The notes below the pieces were generated by a model. That model worked only from the letters and a program-made list of their open reading frames with translations, had not been told where the DNA came from and searched no databases. A stretch of DNA of 64,000 bases from Lentzea sp. NBRC 102530 (GTDB lineage Bacteria > Actinomycetota > Actinomycetes > Mycobacteriales > Pseudonocardiaceae). Every line of letters starts with the position of its first letter. Within the stretch, counting starts at the first letter, position 1. This document shows positions 1-7,853 of this stretch, one piece after another. Where the stretch lies: assembly GCF_030269365.1 (NCBI RefSeq), contig NZ_BSTF01000002.1, positions 769,259 to 833,258 of the forward strand, given 5' to 3'. The translations under genes and the position numbers were made by a program.

Positions 1-59
1 ACCGGTTGCTGGAGCAGGCCCGCCGCGACGGCCAGGACCCGCCGGAGGTGGGGGCGTGA
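1..59 (+). CDS. C-terminal tail of upstream gene, probably phosphoketolase (partial)
   Basis: Only the last 18 codons lie in the window (frame starting at base 3, stop TGA at 57-59). The end reads ...D-G-Q-D-P-P-E-V-G-A, which resembles the acidic D-x-P-E-V-x-D tail known from phosphoketolases. The stop overlaps the acetate kinase start codon in a GTGA junction, the usual xfp-ackA coupling in which phosphoketolase makes acetyl phosphate and the kinase turns it into acetate plus ATP. The family call leans on the neighbour; the fragment is too short to prove it. Confidence 0.45.
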   Translation, partial: RLLEQARRDGQDPPEVGA

Positions 60-1027
60 GCACCGTGCTGACGATCAACCCCGGTTCCAGCAGCCTGCAG
101 GCCGAGGTCGTGGACGCCTCGTCCGAGCGGGTCCTCGCCCGCGCGGAGAGCGAGGCGGAGCTGGACGACCTGCTGGAGCACGACGTCGACGCCGTCGGGC
201 ACCGGCTCGTGCACGGCGGACCGGAACTGCTCGCTCCGACGGTGGTGGACGACAGCGTCGTCGAACTCGTGCGCGACGCCTGTTCGCTGGCACCACTGCA
301 CGTACCGGTCAGCCTGAAGTTGCTCAGCGCGTTGCGGGACAGGCTTCCGGATGTCCCGCACGTGGTGTGCCCGGACACGGCCTTCCACCGCGACCTGCCG
401 GAGGTGGCGGCCACCTGGGCGGTGCCCGAGTCGTGGCGGACGAGGTTCCGGTTGCGGCGCTACGGGTTCCACGGCCTGTCGTACGCGTGGGTCGCGAGCC
501 GGGTCGACGCACCGAACGTGCTGGCCGCGCACCTGGGCGGTGGGTGCTCGGTGTGCGCGATCGAGAACGGCCGCAGCGTCGACACCTCGATGGGGTTCAC
601 CCCGCTCGACGGCGTGCCGATGGCCAAGCGCTCCGGCAGCGTCGATCCCGGCATGGTGCTCTGGTTGCTGGAGCAGGGGCTGACGCTCGACGAGGTGCGG
701 GACGGCCTGTACCGGGAGTCCGGGTTGCTCGGTCTGTCCGGCGGCCTGTCGGACGACACCCGCGAGCTCGTGGCGTCCGACGACCCGAAGGCGGCGTTCG
801 CGCTCGCCGTGTTCGCCCACCGCGTCAGCCGTGAGCTCGCGGCGACGGCGGTCTCCCTGCGCCGGGTCGACGCGCTGGTGTTCACCGGCGAGATCGGCTG
901 GGACCAGCCCGAGGTCCGCGAGGCCGTCCTCGCCGGACTCGGGATCCTCGGCGACGTGCCCGTGCACGTGGTGAAGCCGGAGGAGAACCTGCAGATCTGC
1001 CGGGAGACGCTGCGCGCCCTGCGGTGA
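56..1027 (+). CDS. ackA: Acetate kinase (short form)
   Basis: Converts acetyl phosphate and ADP to acetate and ATP in the cytoplasm. The protein (323 aa) shows the ASKHA acetokinase motifs in order: NPGSSS (res 8-13), HRLVHGG, the catalytic-region DTAFH, RRYGFHG, HLGGGCS, DTSMGFTPLDGVPM followed by K-R-S-G-S-V-D-P, TGEIG, and a C-terminal E-E-N. Family members are usually about 400 aa; the missing length is mainly in the variable stretch between the phosphate-binding loop and HRLVHGG (res 15-50). The GTG start overlaps the preceding stop by four bases, so it is probably translationally coupled to phosphoketolase. Confidence 0.95.
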   Translation: MSTVLTINPGSSSLQAEVVDASSERVLARAESEAELDDLLEHDVDAVGHRLVHGGPELLAPTVVDDSVVELVRDACSLAPLHVPVSLKLLSALRDRLPDVPHVVCPDTAFHRDLPEVAATWAVPESWRTRFRLRRYGFHGLSYAWVASRVDAPNVLAAHLGGGCSVCAIENGRSVDTSMGFTPLDGVPMAKRSGSVDPGMVLWLLEQGLTLDEVRDGLYRESGLLGLSGGLSDDTRELVASDDPKAAFALAVFAHRVSRELAATAVSLRRVDALVFTGEIGWDQPEVREAVLAGLGILGDVPVHVVKPEENLQICRETLRALR

Positions 1028-1483
1028 TCAGCCGACGATCAATGCCTGGGGCGCGCTCTGCTTGATCCTGGTCTTCAGCCACGCCAGCTGCCGGGCGGTG
1101 TCCTGCTCGCAGGCGTGGACGACCTGGATCAGTTCGGTGTCGCGCAGCCCCTGTGCGGCCTGGCCGACGACGGTCCAGGTGATGTCCGTGAACGAGGTCA
1201 GCGCGTAGAGGTCCTGCAGGTCGCGCAACAGCCCGACGCCACCGCCGCGGGCCGAGTCGAGGCCGGCCGCGTGCAGCCGCTCCGGTTCGGCCTCCCGGTG
1301 TTCCCCGTACCGTTCGACGACGGGAGCGAGTTTCTCGGCCTGCCGGTCGATCCGGTTCGCGAGGGTGTGGCACGTCAGCCGCACGTCTGGTTCGTCGCCG
1401 TGCCCGGACGCGACCTCGCGGAACGCGTCGGCGAGCGTGCGCAACGAGCCGTGCAGGAGTCCGAGGTAGGTGGCGAGGTGCAC
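1028..1483 (-). CDS. Hypothetical helical protein following the molybdopterin oxidoreductase
   Basis: A 151-aa soluble, mostly alpha-helical protein with no signal peptide or recognisable motif; I do not recognise the family. It starts with GTG two bases after the TGA of the molybdopterin oxidoreductase on the same strand, so the two form an operon and this is probably an accessory protein for that enzyme. A long helical pattern (several heptad-like L/A-rich stretches, H-A-C-E near res 128-131) would fit a ferritin-like or four-helix fold, but this is inference. Its stop lies base-to-base against the ackA stop (convergent, no spacer). Confidence 0.75.
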   Translation of the reverse strand: MHLATYLGLLHGSLRTLADAFREVASGHGDEPDVRLTCHTLANRIDRQAEKLAPVVERYGEHREAEPERLHAAGLDSARGGGVGLLRDLQDLYALTSFTDITWTVVGQAAQGLRDTELIQVVHACEQDTARQLAWLKTRIKQSAPQALIVG

Positions 1484-1485
1484 GG

Positions 1486-3777
1486 TCAGTCCTTCCTGGT
1501 GATCCGCACGGCGCTGATCTTGAAGAGCGGCTGCTTCGACACCGGGTCCCACTCGGTGAGCGTCAGCTCGTTCGCGGCGCGGTCGTGCTCGCCGGAACCG
1601 GAGTCCCAGTAGCCGTAGTGGAACGGCAGGAACACCACGCCGTCGCGGCACCGTCCGGTGCGGACCGGCACCTCGACGCCGCCGCGCGCCGACTCGACGC
1701 GCACGACGTCTCCTTCCTCGACGCCGAGACCGGCCGCGTCGGCGGCGGACAGCTCGACCCACGGCTCGGGGGCGGCGTCGCGCAACGGCTTCGACCGGCC
1801 CGTCTTCGTGCGGGTGTGGAAGTGGTACGCGGTGCGCCCGGTCGTGCACAGGAACGGGTACTCGGCGCTCGGGGACTCCGGCGGTGGCGTGTGTTCCAGC
1901 GCCTTGAGGAACGCGCGTCCGTCCGGCCGGGCGGCGCGGTACTGCTCCGGCGTCACGCCGGCACCGGTGAGGAGATCGTGGCCGTAGTCCTCGCACTCCT
2001 CCGCCGCCGTGGGGAAGACGTTGTCGGTGTAGAGGCGTTCCTGGCCGTGCGGCCACGGGATCCCGCTGCCGCCGCGCAGCTCCGCGTAGGACAGGGAGGT
2101 GTAGTCGCAGGGGCGTCCGCGGCTGCACTCGCGCCAGGCGTCGAACGCGCCCTCCGGGTCCTTCCAGGTGATCAACGGGTTGCCGTCGCGGTCGCGGAAC
2201 CCCATGCGGTGCGCGTAGTCGAGGAAGATGTCGAGATCGCTGCGGGCCTGACCGGGCGGCAGCACCGCCTGCTCGGACAGGTGCACCACGCGGGAGGCGT
2301 TGGTGAACGTGCCCTGCTTCTCGCCCCACATCGCGGCGGGCAGCACCACGTCGGCCAGTTCGGTCGTCTCGGTGCGGAAGGCGTCCTGCGCGACGACGAA
2401 CAGGTCGTCGCTGCTCAGGATCGACCGGATCCGGGACAGCTCGGGCAGGGAGACGGCCGGGTTCGTCGCCGAGATCCAGAGGAACCGGATCGAACCCTGC
2501 TCGGCGTACCGCCAGATCTGCATCGCGTGGGTGGGCGGTGCCCAGTGCGGGATCGTGAGCGGGTCGACGTTCCACAGGTTCGCGAGCTCTTCGACGTGCG
2601 CCGGGTTGTCCCAGTTGCGGAAGCCGGGCAGGTCACCGTCGGCGCCGCACTCGCGGGTGTTCTGGGCGGTCGGCTGGCCGTTCATCTGCAGCACGCCGCA
2701 ACCCGGTTCGCCGATCAGGCCGCGCAGCAGGTGCAGGTTGTTGACCTGGCAGGCCGCCGCGGTGGCCTGGTGGGACTGGTAGAAGCCCTGCAGCACGGTG
2801 GAGAGCACCCGCCGGCTCGTGCCGAAGATCTCGGCGGCGCGACGGAGGTCGGCGGGGGAGACGCGGCAGATCTCGGCGACGTGCTCGGGGGTGTAGGGCT
2901 CGACCGTCGCGACCAGGTCGTCGAACCCGATCGTGTGCGCGGAGACGTAGTCCCGGTCGACCCAGCCGTGCTCTACCAGCTCGCGCAGCAGGCCGTTCAT
3001 AAACGCCAGGTTGGTGCCGGGCAACGGGGCGAGGTGCACGTCGGCGGCTTCGGCGACCTTCGTGCGCCGGGGGTCGACGGCGACGAGAAGAGGCCGGTCG
3101 GGGCCTTCGAGGCGGTCCAGCACGCGCGACCACAGCACGGTCTGCGTCTCGGCCATGTTGTGCCCGAACAGGAACAACGCGTCGCACGCCTCGACGTCGG
3201 CGTAGCAGGCGGGCTGGCCGTCCGAGCCGAAGGTCTCCTTCAACGCCGCGGCGGCCGTCGCGGTGCACAGACGGGTGTTGCCGTCCATGTGCGGCGTGCC
3301 GACACCGGCTTTGCCGATCACGCCGAGGGTGTAGTACTCCTCCAGGAACAGCTGCCCGCTGGTGTAGAACCCGTGCGAGAGCGGCCCGGACTCGCGCAGC
3401 AGCTCCTGCGACCGGCGCACCACCTCGGCCATCGCGGTGTCCCAGTCGGTCTCGACGAGCCGGCCGCCGCGCCGGATCAGCGGGGTGGTCAGGCGGTCCG
3501 TGCGGTGTGCCTGCCACGAACCGAAGAGCCCTTTGGGACCCAGCCTGCCGCGGTTCACCACGTCGGCCGCCCGGCCGCGCACCCCGACCACCCGGCCGTC
3601 CTTCACCGCGATGTCGCAGCCACACCCGTTGCTGCACAGCACGCAGGCCGACTGCACCCAGGAGTCCACATCGGACTCGGCGAGGCCGTCCGCCAGCTGC
3701 AGGTCGACCCGCTCCGGCCAGGGCGTGTCCCGGGCGTGCGGGGTCCGCGCGCCCCAAATCTCGGTGATGCGGTCCAT
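1486..3777 (-). CDS. Molybdopterin oxidoreductase (nitrate reductase/formate dehydrogenase family)
   Basis: 763-aa MopB-type oxidoreductase: N-terminal Fe-S segment (res 40-95), large bis-MGD binding body with the G-x-N-x-A-E-x-x-x-V-L type segment near res 205, and a molydopterin-dinucleotide-binding C-terminal domain (about 640-763). Likely substrates are nitrate or formate; the sequence alone does not decide. Cys at 45, 48, 52 and 54 give C-x2-C-x3-C-x-C, but the usual fourth ligand in the N-R-G-x-L-C-x-K-G motif is Gly80 here (RLGPKG). Start ATG 3777 is chosen because a perfect SigB-type promoter lies 9 bases upstream; upstream in-frame codons would run through it. Followed by a small accessory gene. 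Confidence 0.88.
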   Translation of the reverse strand: MDRITEIWGARTPHARDTPWPERVDLQLADGLAESDVDSWVQSACVLCSNGCGCDIAVKDGRVVGVRGRAADVVNRGRLGPKGLFGSWQAHRTDRLTTPLIRRGGRLVETDWDTAMAEVVRRSQELLRESGPLSHGFYTSGQLFLEEYYTLGVIGKAGVGTPHMDGNTRLCTATAAAALKETFGSDGQPACYADVEACDALFLFGHNMAETQTVLWSRVLDRLEGPDRPLLVAVDPRRTKVAEAADVHLAPLPGTNLAFMNGLLRELVEHGWVDRDYVSAHTIGFDDLVATVEPYTPEHVAEICRVSPADLRRAAEIFGTSRRVLSTVLQGFYQSHQATAAACQVNNLHLLRGLIGEPGCGVLQMNGQPTAQNTRECGADGDLPGFRNWDNPAHVEELANLWNVDPLTIPHWAPPTHAMQIWRYAEQGSIRFLWISATNPAVSLPELSRIRSILSSDDLFVVAQDAFRTETTELADVVLPAAMWGEKQGTFTNASRVVHLSEQAVLPPGQARSDLDIFLDYAHRMGFRDRDGNPLITWKDPEGAFDAWRECSRGRPCDYTSLSYAELRGGSGIPWPHGQERLYTDNVFPTAAEECEDYGHDLLTGAGVTPEQYRAARPDGRAFLKALEHTPPPESPSAEYPFLCTTGRTAYHFHTRTKTGRSKPLRDAAPEPWVELSAADAAGLGVEEGDVVRVESARGGVEVPVRTGRCRDGVVFLPFHYGYWDSGSGEHDRAANELTLTEWDPVSKQPLFKISAVRITRKD

Positions 3778-3786
3778 CCCGTGGCG

Positions 3787-3811
3787 GTACCCGGCACGGG
3801 AGCCTCGAAAC
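3787..3811 (-). promoter_or_regulatory. SigB/SigF-type promoter of the molybdopterin oxidoreductase
   Basis: On the minus strand GTTT (3811-3808), 15-base spacer, GGGTAC (3792-3787). The -10 ends 9 bases before the ATG at 3777, so the transcript is predicted to start at or next to the start codon. No purine-rich ribosome binding site is present, in keeping with a leaderless message. Confidence 0.75.
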
Positions 3812-3836
3812 TCCCGGTCCGGCATCGCCCACCCGG

Positions 3837-3862
3837 GACTGGTCAGGAGGGGGAACGGGTAC
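3837..3862 (+). promoter_or_regulatory. SigB/SigF-type promoter of the NAD epimerase gene
   Basis: GACT (3837-3840), 16-base spacer, GGGTAC (3857-3862), matching GNNT-N14-16-GGGTAY. It leaves a 39-base leader before the ATG at 3902. The -10 lies in the self-complementary octamer GGGTACCC, but the minus-strand reading has no matching -35. Confidence 0.6.
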
Positions 3863-3901
3863 CCGTTCGAGTACAGGGTGGCTGACCGAAGGGGCACGGA
3901 C

Positions 3902-4894
3902 ATGAGGGTTGTCGTCACCGGTGCGAGCGGGAACGTGGGCACCGCGTTGCTGCGCAGGCTCGCCGACGAGCCGGACGTGGAGGTCCACGGCCTCTCCCGC
4001 CGCACCCCGGATGACGTGCCGCCCTACCAGGGGGTGCGGTGGACACCGGTCGAGCTGGGCAGGGCCGGCGCCGAGGAGGTGCTGAAGAGCGCGTTCGAGA
4101 AGGCGGACGCGGTCGTGCACCTGGCGTGGCTCATCCAGCCCTCCCGCGACGAGCGGCTGTTGTACCGGACGAACGTGGCCGGGTCGGCTCAGGTGTTCGA
4201 CGCCGCCGTCGCCACCGGGGTGCCGCACCTGGTGCACATGTCGTCGGTCGGCGCCTACTCGCCGGGCCCGAAGGACCGCCGGGTCGACGAGTCCTGGCCG
4301 GTCGGCGGCGTGTCGACGTCCTCCTACAGCAGGCACAAGGCCGCCGTGGAGCACATGCTCACCAAGTTCGAGTCGAAGCTGCTGATCTCCCGCGCCCGGC
4401 CGGGACTGGTCCTGCAGTCCGACGCCGGTGCCGAGATCCACGAGTACTTCCTGGGGCCGTTCGTGCCGAGGTTCCTGTTCGGACAGCGGATTCCGGTGGT
4501 GCCGGTGCCGCGCGGCCTGGTGACGCAGTTCGTGCACTCGGACGACGTCGCCGACGGCCTCGTGCGGATCCTGCGCCGACGCCCGGAGGGCGCGGTGAAC
4601 TTCGTGGCCGACCCCGTGATCACCCCCGACGTGCTGGCGCAGGTGCTCGGCGGCAGGCACGTCGCCGTCCCGCCGCGGTTGCTGCGCGGCCTCGCGAACG
4701 GGACGTGGCGGCTCCGGATGCAGCCCACTGCACCGGGATGGGTAGACCTGGCCCTGAAATCGCCGCTGCTGGACGCGTCACGCGCCCGCACGGAACTCGG
4801 CTGGGAACCGCGCCACGACGCCCGGGAGACGTTGCGGGCGCTGTTGCGGGGCATCGCGCGGGGAGAGACGGTCGAGGCAAGTCCGGCGCTGTGA
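3902..4894 (+). CDS. NAD-dependent epimerase/dehydratase family protein
   Basis: Extended short-chain dehydrogenase of 330 aa. The Rossmann GASGNVG motif is at res 7-13 (T-G-A-S-G-N-V-G), followed by V-V-H-L-A-W, H-M-S-S-V-G-A-Y and the catalytic-type Y-S-R-H-K (Y-x-x-x-K) around res 140. It lacks sugar-specific signature residues, so it could act on a nucleotide sugar, a flavanone-like alcohol or a quinone-type substrate. The ATG at 3902 fits the glycine-rich loop position. Divergent from the molybdopterin oxidoreductase, with its own SigB-type promoter, so a stress role is plausible. Confidence 0.85.
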   Translation: MRVVVTGASGNVGTALLRRLADEPDVEVHGLSRRTPDDVPPYQGVRWTPVELGRAGAEEVLKSAFEKADAVVHLAWLIQPSRDERLLYRTNVAGSAQVFDAAVATGVPHLVHMSSVGAYSPGPKDRRVDESWPVGGVSTSSYSRHKAAVEHMLTKFESKLLISRARPGLVLQSDAGAEIHEYFLGPFVPRFLFGQRIPVVPVPRGLVTQFVHSDDVADGLVRILRRRPEGAVNFVADPVITPDVLAQVLGGRHVAVPPRLLRGLANGTWRLRMQPTAPGWVDLALKSPLLDASRARTELGWEPRHDARETLRALLRGIARGETVEASPAL

Positions 4895-4912
4895 AGTCCG
4901 GCCCTGTGAAGT

Positions 4913-4918
4913 GGGTAC
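4913..4918 (+). promoter_or_regulatory. GGGTAC -10 element before the 4929 gene
   Basis: GGGTAC 10 bases before ATG 4929, the same placement as the clear leaderless SigB-type promoters of this window. No GNNT -35 is seen at 14-16 bases, so this one is weaker. Confidence 0.35.
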
Positions 4919-4928
4919 CCGGCCGGGC

Positions 4929-5303
4929 ATGGACGACAAGACGACCGATGCCGTCGGCAAGCTGCGCAAGGCCCTGGAGACCACCGAACGCGCCCGCGGC
5001 CACCTGTACTCGTTCCACCAGCTCACCGGCACCGCCGACTTCGAGCTCGGCGACGCGGTCGAGGCGTTGCGCGCCGCCGGGCACGAGGACCACGCCGACC
5101 GCGTGCAGCGCGAGCTGCTCGGGCACGACGTCCTTTCCGGACGGTGGACCTTCCAGGTCGTCGAGGAGTACGACGACTCCTACTACGACGTCTTCCGCGA
5201 TGTCGAACAGGCAGTGCGCGACGACCTGGCCGACGGGGAACGGCACGGCCTGGAGAAGCGGATGAAGGAGGAAAGGCAGCGGAAGAGCGACGAGGCGCGG
5301 TGA
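4929..5303 (+). CDS. Hypothetical protein, helical, possibly stress-related
   Basis: 124-aa charged soluble protein with no signal peptide. Its middle carries an aromatic, acidic stretch (W-T-F-Q-V-V-E-E-Y-D-D-S-Y-Y) and a lysine/arginine-rich tail. Similar small actinobacterial proteins of unknown function exist, but I cannot name a family. The ATG at 4929 is preferred over the in-frame GTG at 4911 because that GTG lies across a GGGTAC -10 element. It is 34 bases downstream of the epimerase gene on the same strand and could also be read from it. Confidence 0.75.
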   Translation: MDDKTTDAVGKLRKALETTERARGHLYSFHQLTGTADFELGDAVEALRAAGHEDHADRVQRELLGHDVLSGRWTFQVVEEYDDSYYDVFRDVEQAVRDDLADGERHGLEKRMKEERQRKSDEAR

Positions 5304-5314
5304 TGTTTCCCGGC

Positions 5315-5320
5315 GGGTAT
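5315..5320 (+). promoter_or_regulatory. GGGTAT -10-like element before the SRPBCC gene
   Basis: GGGTAT 30 bases before ATG 5351 and just after the preceding stop. There is no GNNT at the right distance (a GTTT lies only 5 bases upstream), so it is a weak candidate. Confidence 0.25.
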
Positions 5321-5350
5321 TCGTCGCTGCAACCGTGGAAAGGACTTCCG

Positions 5351-5788
5351 ATGACCACCGTCTCCCGCACGTTCACCGTCACCGCCGCGCCGGACGTCGT
5401 CGTGCCGTACCTGGCCGACTTCGGCAACGCCGTGCGCTGGGACCCCGGCACGCAGAGCTGCACCCGCAACGACAGCGGTCCCGTCCAGGTCGGTGCGAAC
5501 TGGCACAACACCTCGAAGATCGCGGGCATCACCACCGAGCTGACCTACACCCTCGAACAGCTGACCGGTGACCGCGTCGTCCTGGTGGGCCGCAACGACA
5601 CCGCGACCTCCACCGAGACCATCGACGTCGTCCCGGACGGCACCGGGTCGAGCATCACCTACACCAACGACCTGGAGTTCCACGGTGCGGCCAAGCTCGC
5701 CGCACCGGCGGCGAAACTGGTGTTCGAGAAGCTCGGCGACGACACCGAGGAGCAGCTGACCGAGGTCCTCAACGGGCTCGCGCGCTGA
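5351..5788 (+). CDS. SRPBCC (START/polyketide cyclase-like) family protein
   Basis: 145-aa protein with the SRPBCC helix-grip pattern: short N-terminal strand, V-V-P-Y-L-A-D-F helix, R-W-D-P-G near res 35, alternating beta strands, and a long C-terminal amphipathic helix. Such proteins bind hydrophobic ligands; the ligand is unknown. A good ribosome binding site (AAAGGA) precedes the ATG at 5351. Its 3' end overlaps the photolyase 3' end by 20 bases on the opposite strand. Confidence 0.88.
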   Translation: MTTVSRTFTVTAAPDVVVPYLADFGNAVRWDPGTQSCTRNDSGPVQVGANWHNTSKIAGITTELTYTLEQLTGDRVVLVGRNDTATSTETIDVVPDGTGSSITYTNDLEFHGAAKLAAPAAKLVFEKLGDDTEEQLTEVLNGLAR

Positions 5789-7142
5789 CGGCCCTGGACT
5801 TCCCCGCGGCACGGGCCGCCGCGAACCTGTCGGCGGCCTCGCGCAGGTCCACCAGGGGCGGCGGGTAGTCGAGCGCCGCGCGTTCGTCGTCGGGGAGCGT
5901 CCACGGTTCGTGGAGGTATCGGACGTCCACATCGGACAGTTCGGGCAGGTACCGCCTGACGTAGGCGCCGTCCGGGTCGTAGCGCTTGGCCTGCGCCACC
6001 GGGTTGTGCACCCGGTTCGGGCGGGTGTCCGTGCCCGTTCCGGCGATCCACTGCCAGTTCATCTGGTTGTTCGCGAGGTCGCAGTCCACCAGCAGGTCGG
6101 TGAAGTGCTGGGCACCGCGCCGCCAGTCCACGTACAGGGTCTTGCACAGGAAGCTCGCCGTGATCAGACGGGCCCGGTTGTGCATCCAGCCCTCCTGGGC
6201 GAGCTGGCGCAGGCCGGCGTCCACGATCGGGTAGCCGGTGCGGCCGTCCCGCCACGCCTCGAAGTCGCGGTCCGACCTCCGCCAGCGGTCGTGGCGGGTG
6301 CGGTAGTCCCGCGAGGCGGACTCGGGGCGGGCGGCCAGCACCTGGTGGTGGAAGTCGCGCCAGGCGAGCTGGCGGGTGTAGGCCCTGGCCCCCTCGGACG
6401 CGGTGCCGACGCGGTCGAGCAGTTCGGTCACCGACACCGTGCCGAAGTGCAGGTGCGGGGACAGGCGCGAGGTGGCGTCGTCAGAGAGGGCGTCGTGCAG
6501 GTCCGCGTAGCCGGCCACGCCCGTGCGCGCCCAGTCCGCCATGAGTTTCCGGCCGGCGGTCTCGCCGCCCGCGGCCAGGTCCGGTGACGTGGCGCCGCGG
6601 TGGAGCTCACCGGGCAGGTCGCCGGCCGGTGCGGGCACCGCGAACCGCCGGGGTGCGCTCAGGACGCCACGCCGGTGCGCGGTCTCCCACCGGCGGAAGT
6701 ACGGCGTGAACACGGCGAAGTGGTCGCCGCCGCCGGACGGGGTGAGCGAGAGGGGCGGCACGGCGTTGATCGACGCGTCGTGGACGTGCACCGCGACGCC
6801 CAGTTCCCGCAGCGCCTCCTCCCGGCGGCGCGCGAAGCCGCTGACGTCGGCGGCCAGGTGGATCTCGTCGACGCCGTGGTCCCGCACGACCCTCGCGACC
6901 TCGTCGACGAGCTTTCCCTCGCGCACGAACAGACCGCCGCCCCGTTCCCGCAGCGCGGCGTCGAGGTCCCGCAGGCAGTCCAGGAGGAACGCCGCGCGGT
7001 TGGCGTTGAAGAACGACGACGAGGTGATCGCGCTGTCGAGCACGAACAGCGGGACGCACCGGTCCGCGGCGGCCGCGGCGTGCAGCACCGGGTTGTCGTG
7101 GACCCGCAGGTCGCGGGTGAACAGGGCGATCGAGGTCCTCAT
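5769..7142 (-). CDS. phr: Deoxyribodipyrimidine photo-lyase (cryptochrome/photolyase family)
   Basis: Light-driven repair of UV dimers. The 457-aa protein has the N-terminal photolyase alpha/beta domain (S-I-A-L-F-T-R-D-L-R-V-H-D-N-P at res 3-17) and the C-terminal FAD-binding domain with S-R-L-S-P-H-L-H-F-G, W-R-D-F, the G-x-P-I-V-D-A-x-M/L-R-Q-L segment, W-M-H-N-R, and the W-Q-W-x-A-G-T-G-T-D-T motif with N-P-V-A-Q. All FAD-contacting motifs appear intact. Start ATG 7142 lies 9 bases after a SigB-type -10 (leaderless pattern). Confidence 0.96.
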   Translation of the reverse strand: MRTSIALFTRDLRVHDNPVLHAAAAADRCVPLFVLDSAITSSSFFNANRAAFLLDCLRDLDAALRERGGGLFVREGKLVDEVARVVRDHGVDEIHLAADVSGFARRREEALRELGVAVHVHDASINAVPPLSLTPSGGGDHFAVFTPYFRRWETAHRRGVLSAPRRFAVPAPAGDLPGELHRGATSPDLAAGGETAGRKLMADWARTGVAGYADLHDALSDDATSRLSPHLHFGTVSVTELLDRVGTASEGARAYTRQLAWRDFHHQVLAARPESASRDYRTRHDRWRRSDRDFEAWRDGRTGYPIVDAGLRQLAQEGWMHNRARLITASFLCKTLYVDWRRGAQHFTDLLVDCDLANNQMNWQWIAGTGTDTRPNRVHNPVAQAKRYDPDGAYVRRYLPELSDVDVRYLHEPWTLPDDERAALDYPPPLVDLREAADRFAAARAAGKSRAVSARAR

Positions 7143-7151
7143 CGGCGAGCG

Positions 7152-7177
7152 GTACCCGCAGGTGGCGCCGGGCAATC
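7152..7177 (-). promoter_or_regulatory. SigB/SigF-type promoter of the photolyase gene
   Basis: Minus strand GATT (7177-7174), 16-base spacer, GGGTAC (7157-7152), with 9 bases to the ATG at 7142. A stress sigma promoter for a UV repair gene is biologically sensible. Confidence 0.72.
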
Positions 7178-7203
7178 ATGCCGTCGCCCGATCAGGGGAG
7201 CGG

Positions 7204-7232
7204 TTGTGCCGGGACGGACAACGGCCTAGCGT
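7204..7232 (+). promoter_or_regulatory. Housekeeping-type promoter upstream of the STAS gene
   Basis: TTGTGC (7204-7209), 17-base spacer, TAGCGT (7227-7232), a fair match to TTGACA-N17-TANNNT. It leaves a leader of about 100 bases before the ATG at 7346. Confidence 0.4.
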
Positions 7233-7345
7233 GAGGTGGAGGAAACAGACCACCGATCTGCGTCTTGTGAGGTCATCGACAGGTTCTCCGGGTTGGGCAG
7301 CGGCTCGCGTCGGCGCTTCGCGCGGTTTGCCGGGAGGAGCGCGCC

Positions 7346-7738
7346 ATGAACGAGCAGCCCAGCGGAACAACCGCCGTGCTGACGGCCCGGACGGAACACC
7401 AGGACGGGGTCGCGGTCCTGGTCGTGACCGGTGAGATCGACCGGATGACCGACGAATCACCGTTGCGCGAGGCGTTGGACGCCGTGCGGCGGGGCCCCGC
7501 GGCACTGGTCATCGACCTGGACGCGGTCAGCTTCTTCGGTTCGACCGGGATCAACCTCCTCATCACCGTCGAGCACCAGGCCAGGGCGATGGACGTGCCG
7601 TTCGCGGTCGTCGCGGGCGCGCGGAGGGTGCTCAAGCCGCTCGCGATCACCGGGGTGGACGCGCTGCTGCCGTTGTACCCGAACAGGGTCGAAGCGTTCC
7701 TCGCCCTCCGGTCCGTGCCGCGGCCCCGGCGGGGCTGA
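7346..7738 (+). CDS. STAS-domain anti-sigma factor antagonist
   Basis: 130-aa single STAS domain protein of the SpoIIAA/RsbV type: strand V-A-V-L-V-V-T-G-E-I-D near res 25-35, then L-V-I-D-L-D-A-V-S-F-F-G-S-T-G-I, where Ser/Thr in F-G-S-T-G is the expected phosphorylation site for an RsbW-like kinase. Unphosphorylated antagonist would bind the kinase and free a sigma factor. The short basic tail (P-R-P-R-R-G) is unusual. The ATG follows a GGAGG-type site. It stands alone between photolyase and alcohol dehydrogenase; a likely partner is the kinase at 14224. Confidence 0.9.
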   Translation: MNEQPSGTTAVLTARTEHQDGVAVLVVTGEIDRMTDESPLREALDAVRRGPAALVIDLDAVSFFGSTGINLLITVEHQARAMDVPFAVVAGARRVLKPLAITGVDALLPLYPNRVEAFLALRSVPRPRRG

Positions 7739-7853
7739 CCGGAACGGAAAGGGCGGCACCGCCCACCCGAACGGCGTCCACTGGTGTAGGCGGTCGTCAC
7801 GTCCACATCGACGTCGACGGTCCCGGTGATCCCGCCCAAGGGGGCGTCACTTC

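Noticed and set aside
1585..3885. A 766-codon open frame on the plus strand
   Set aside because: It is antisense to the molybdopterin oxidoreductase; composition (His, Gln, Arg, Val rich) and lack of motifs show it is a by-product of high GC.
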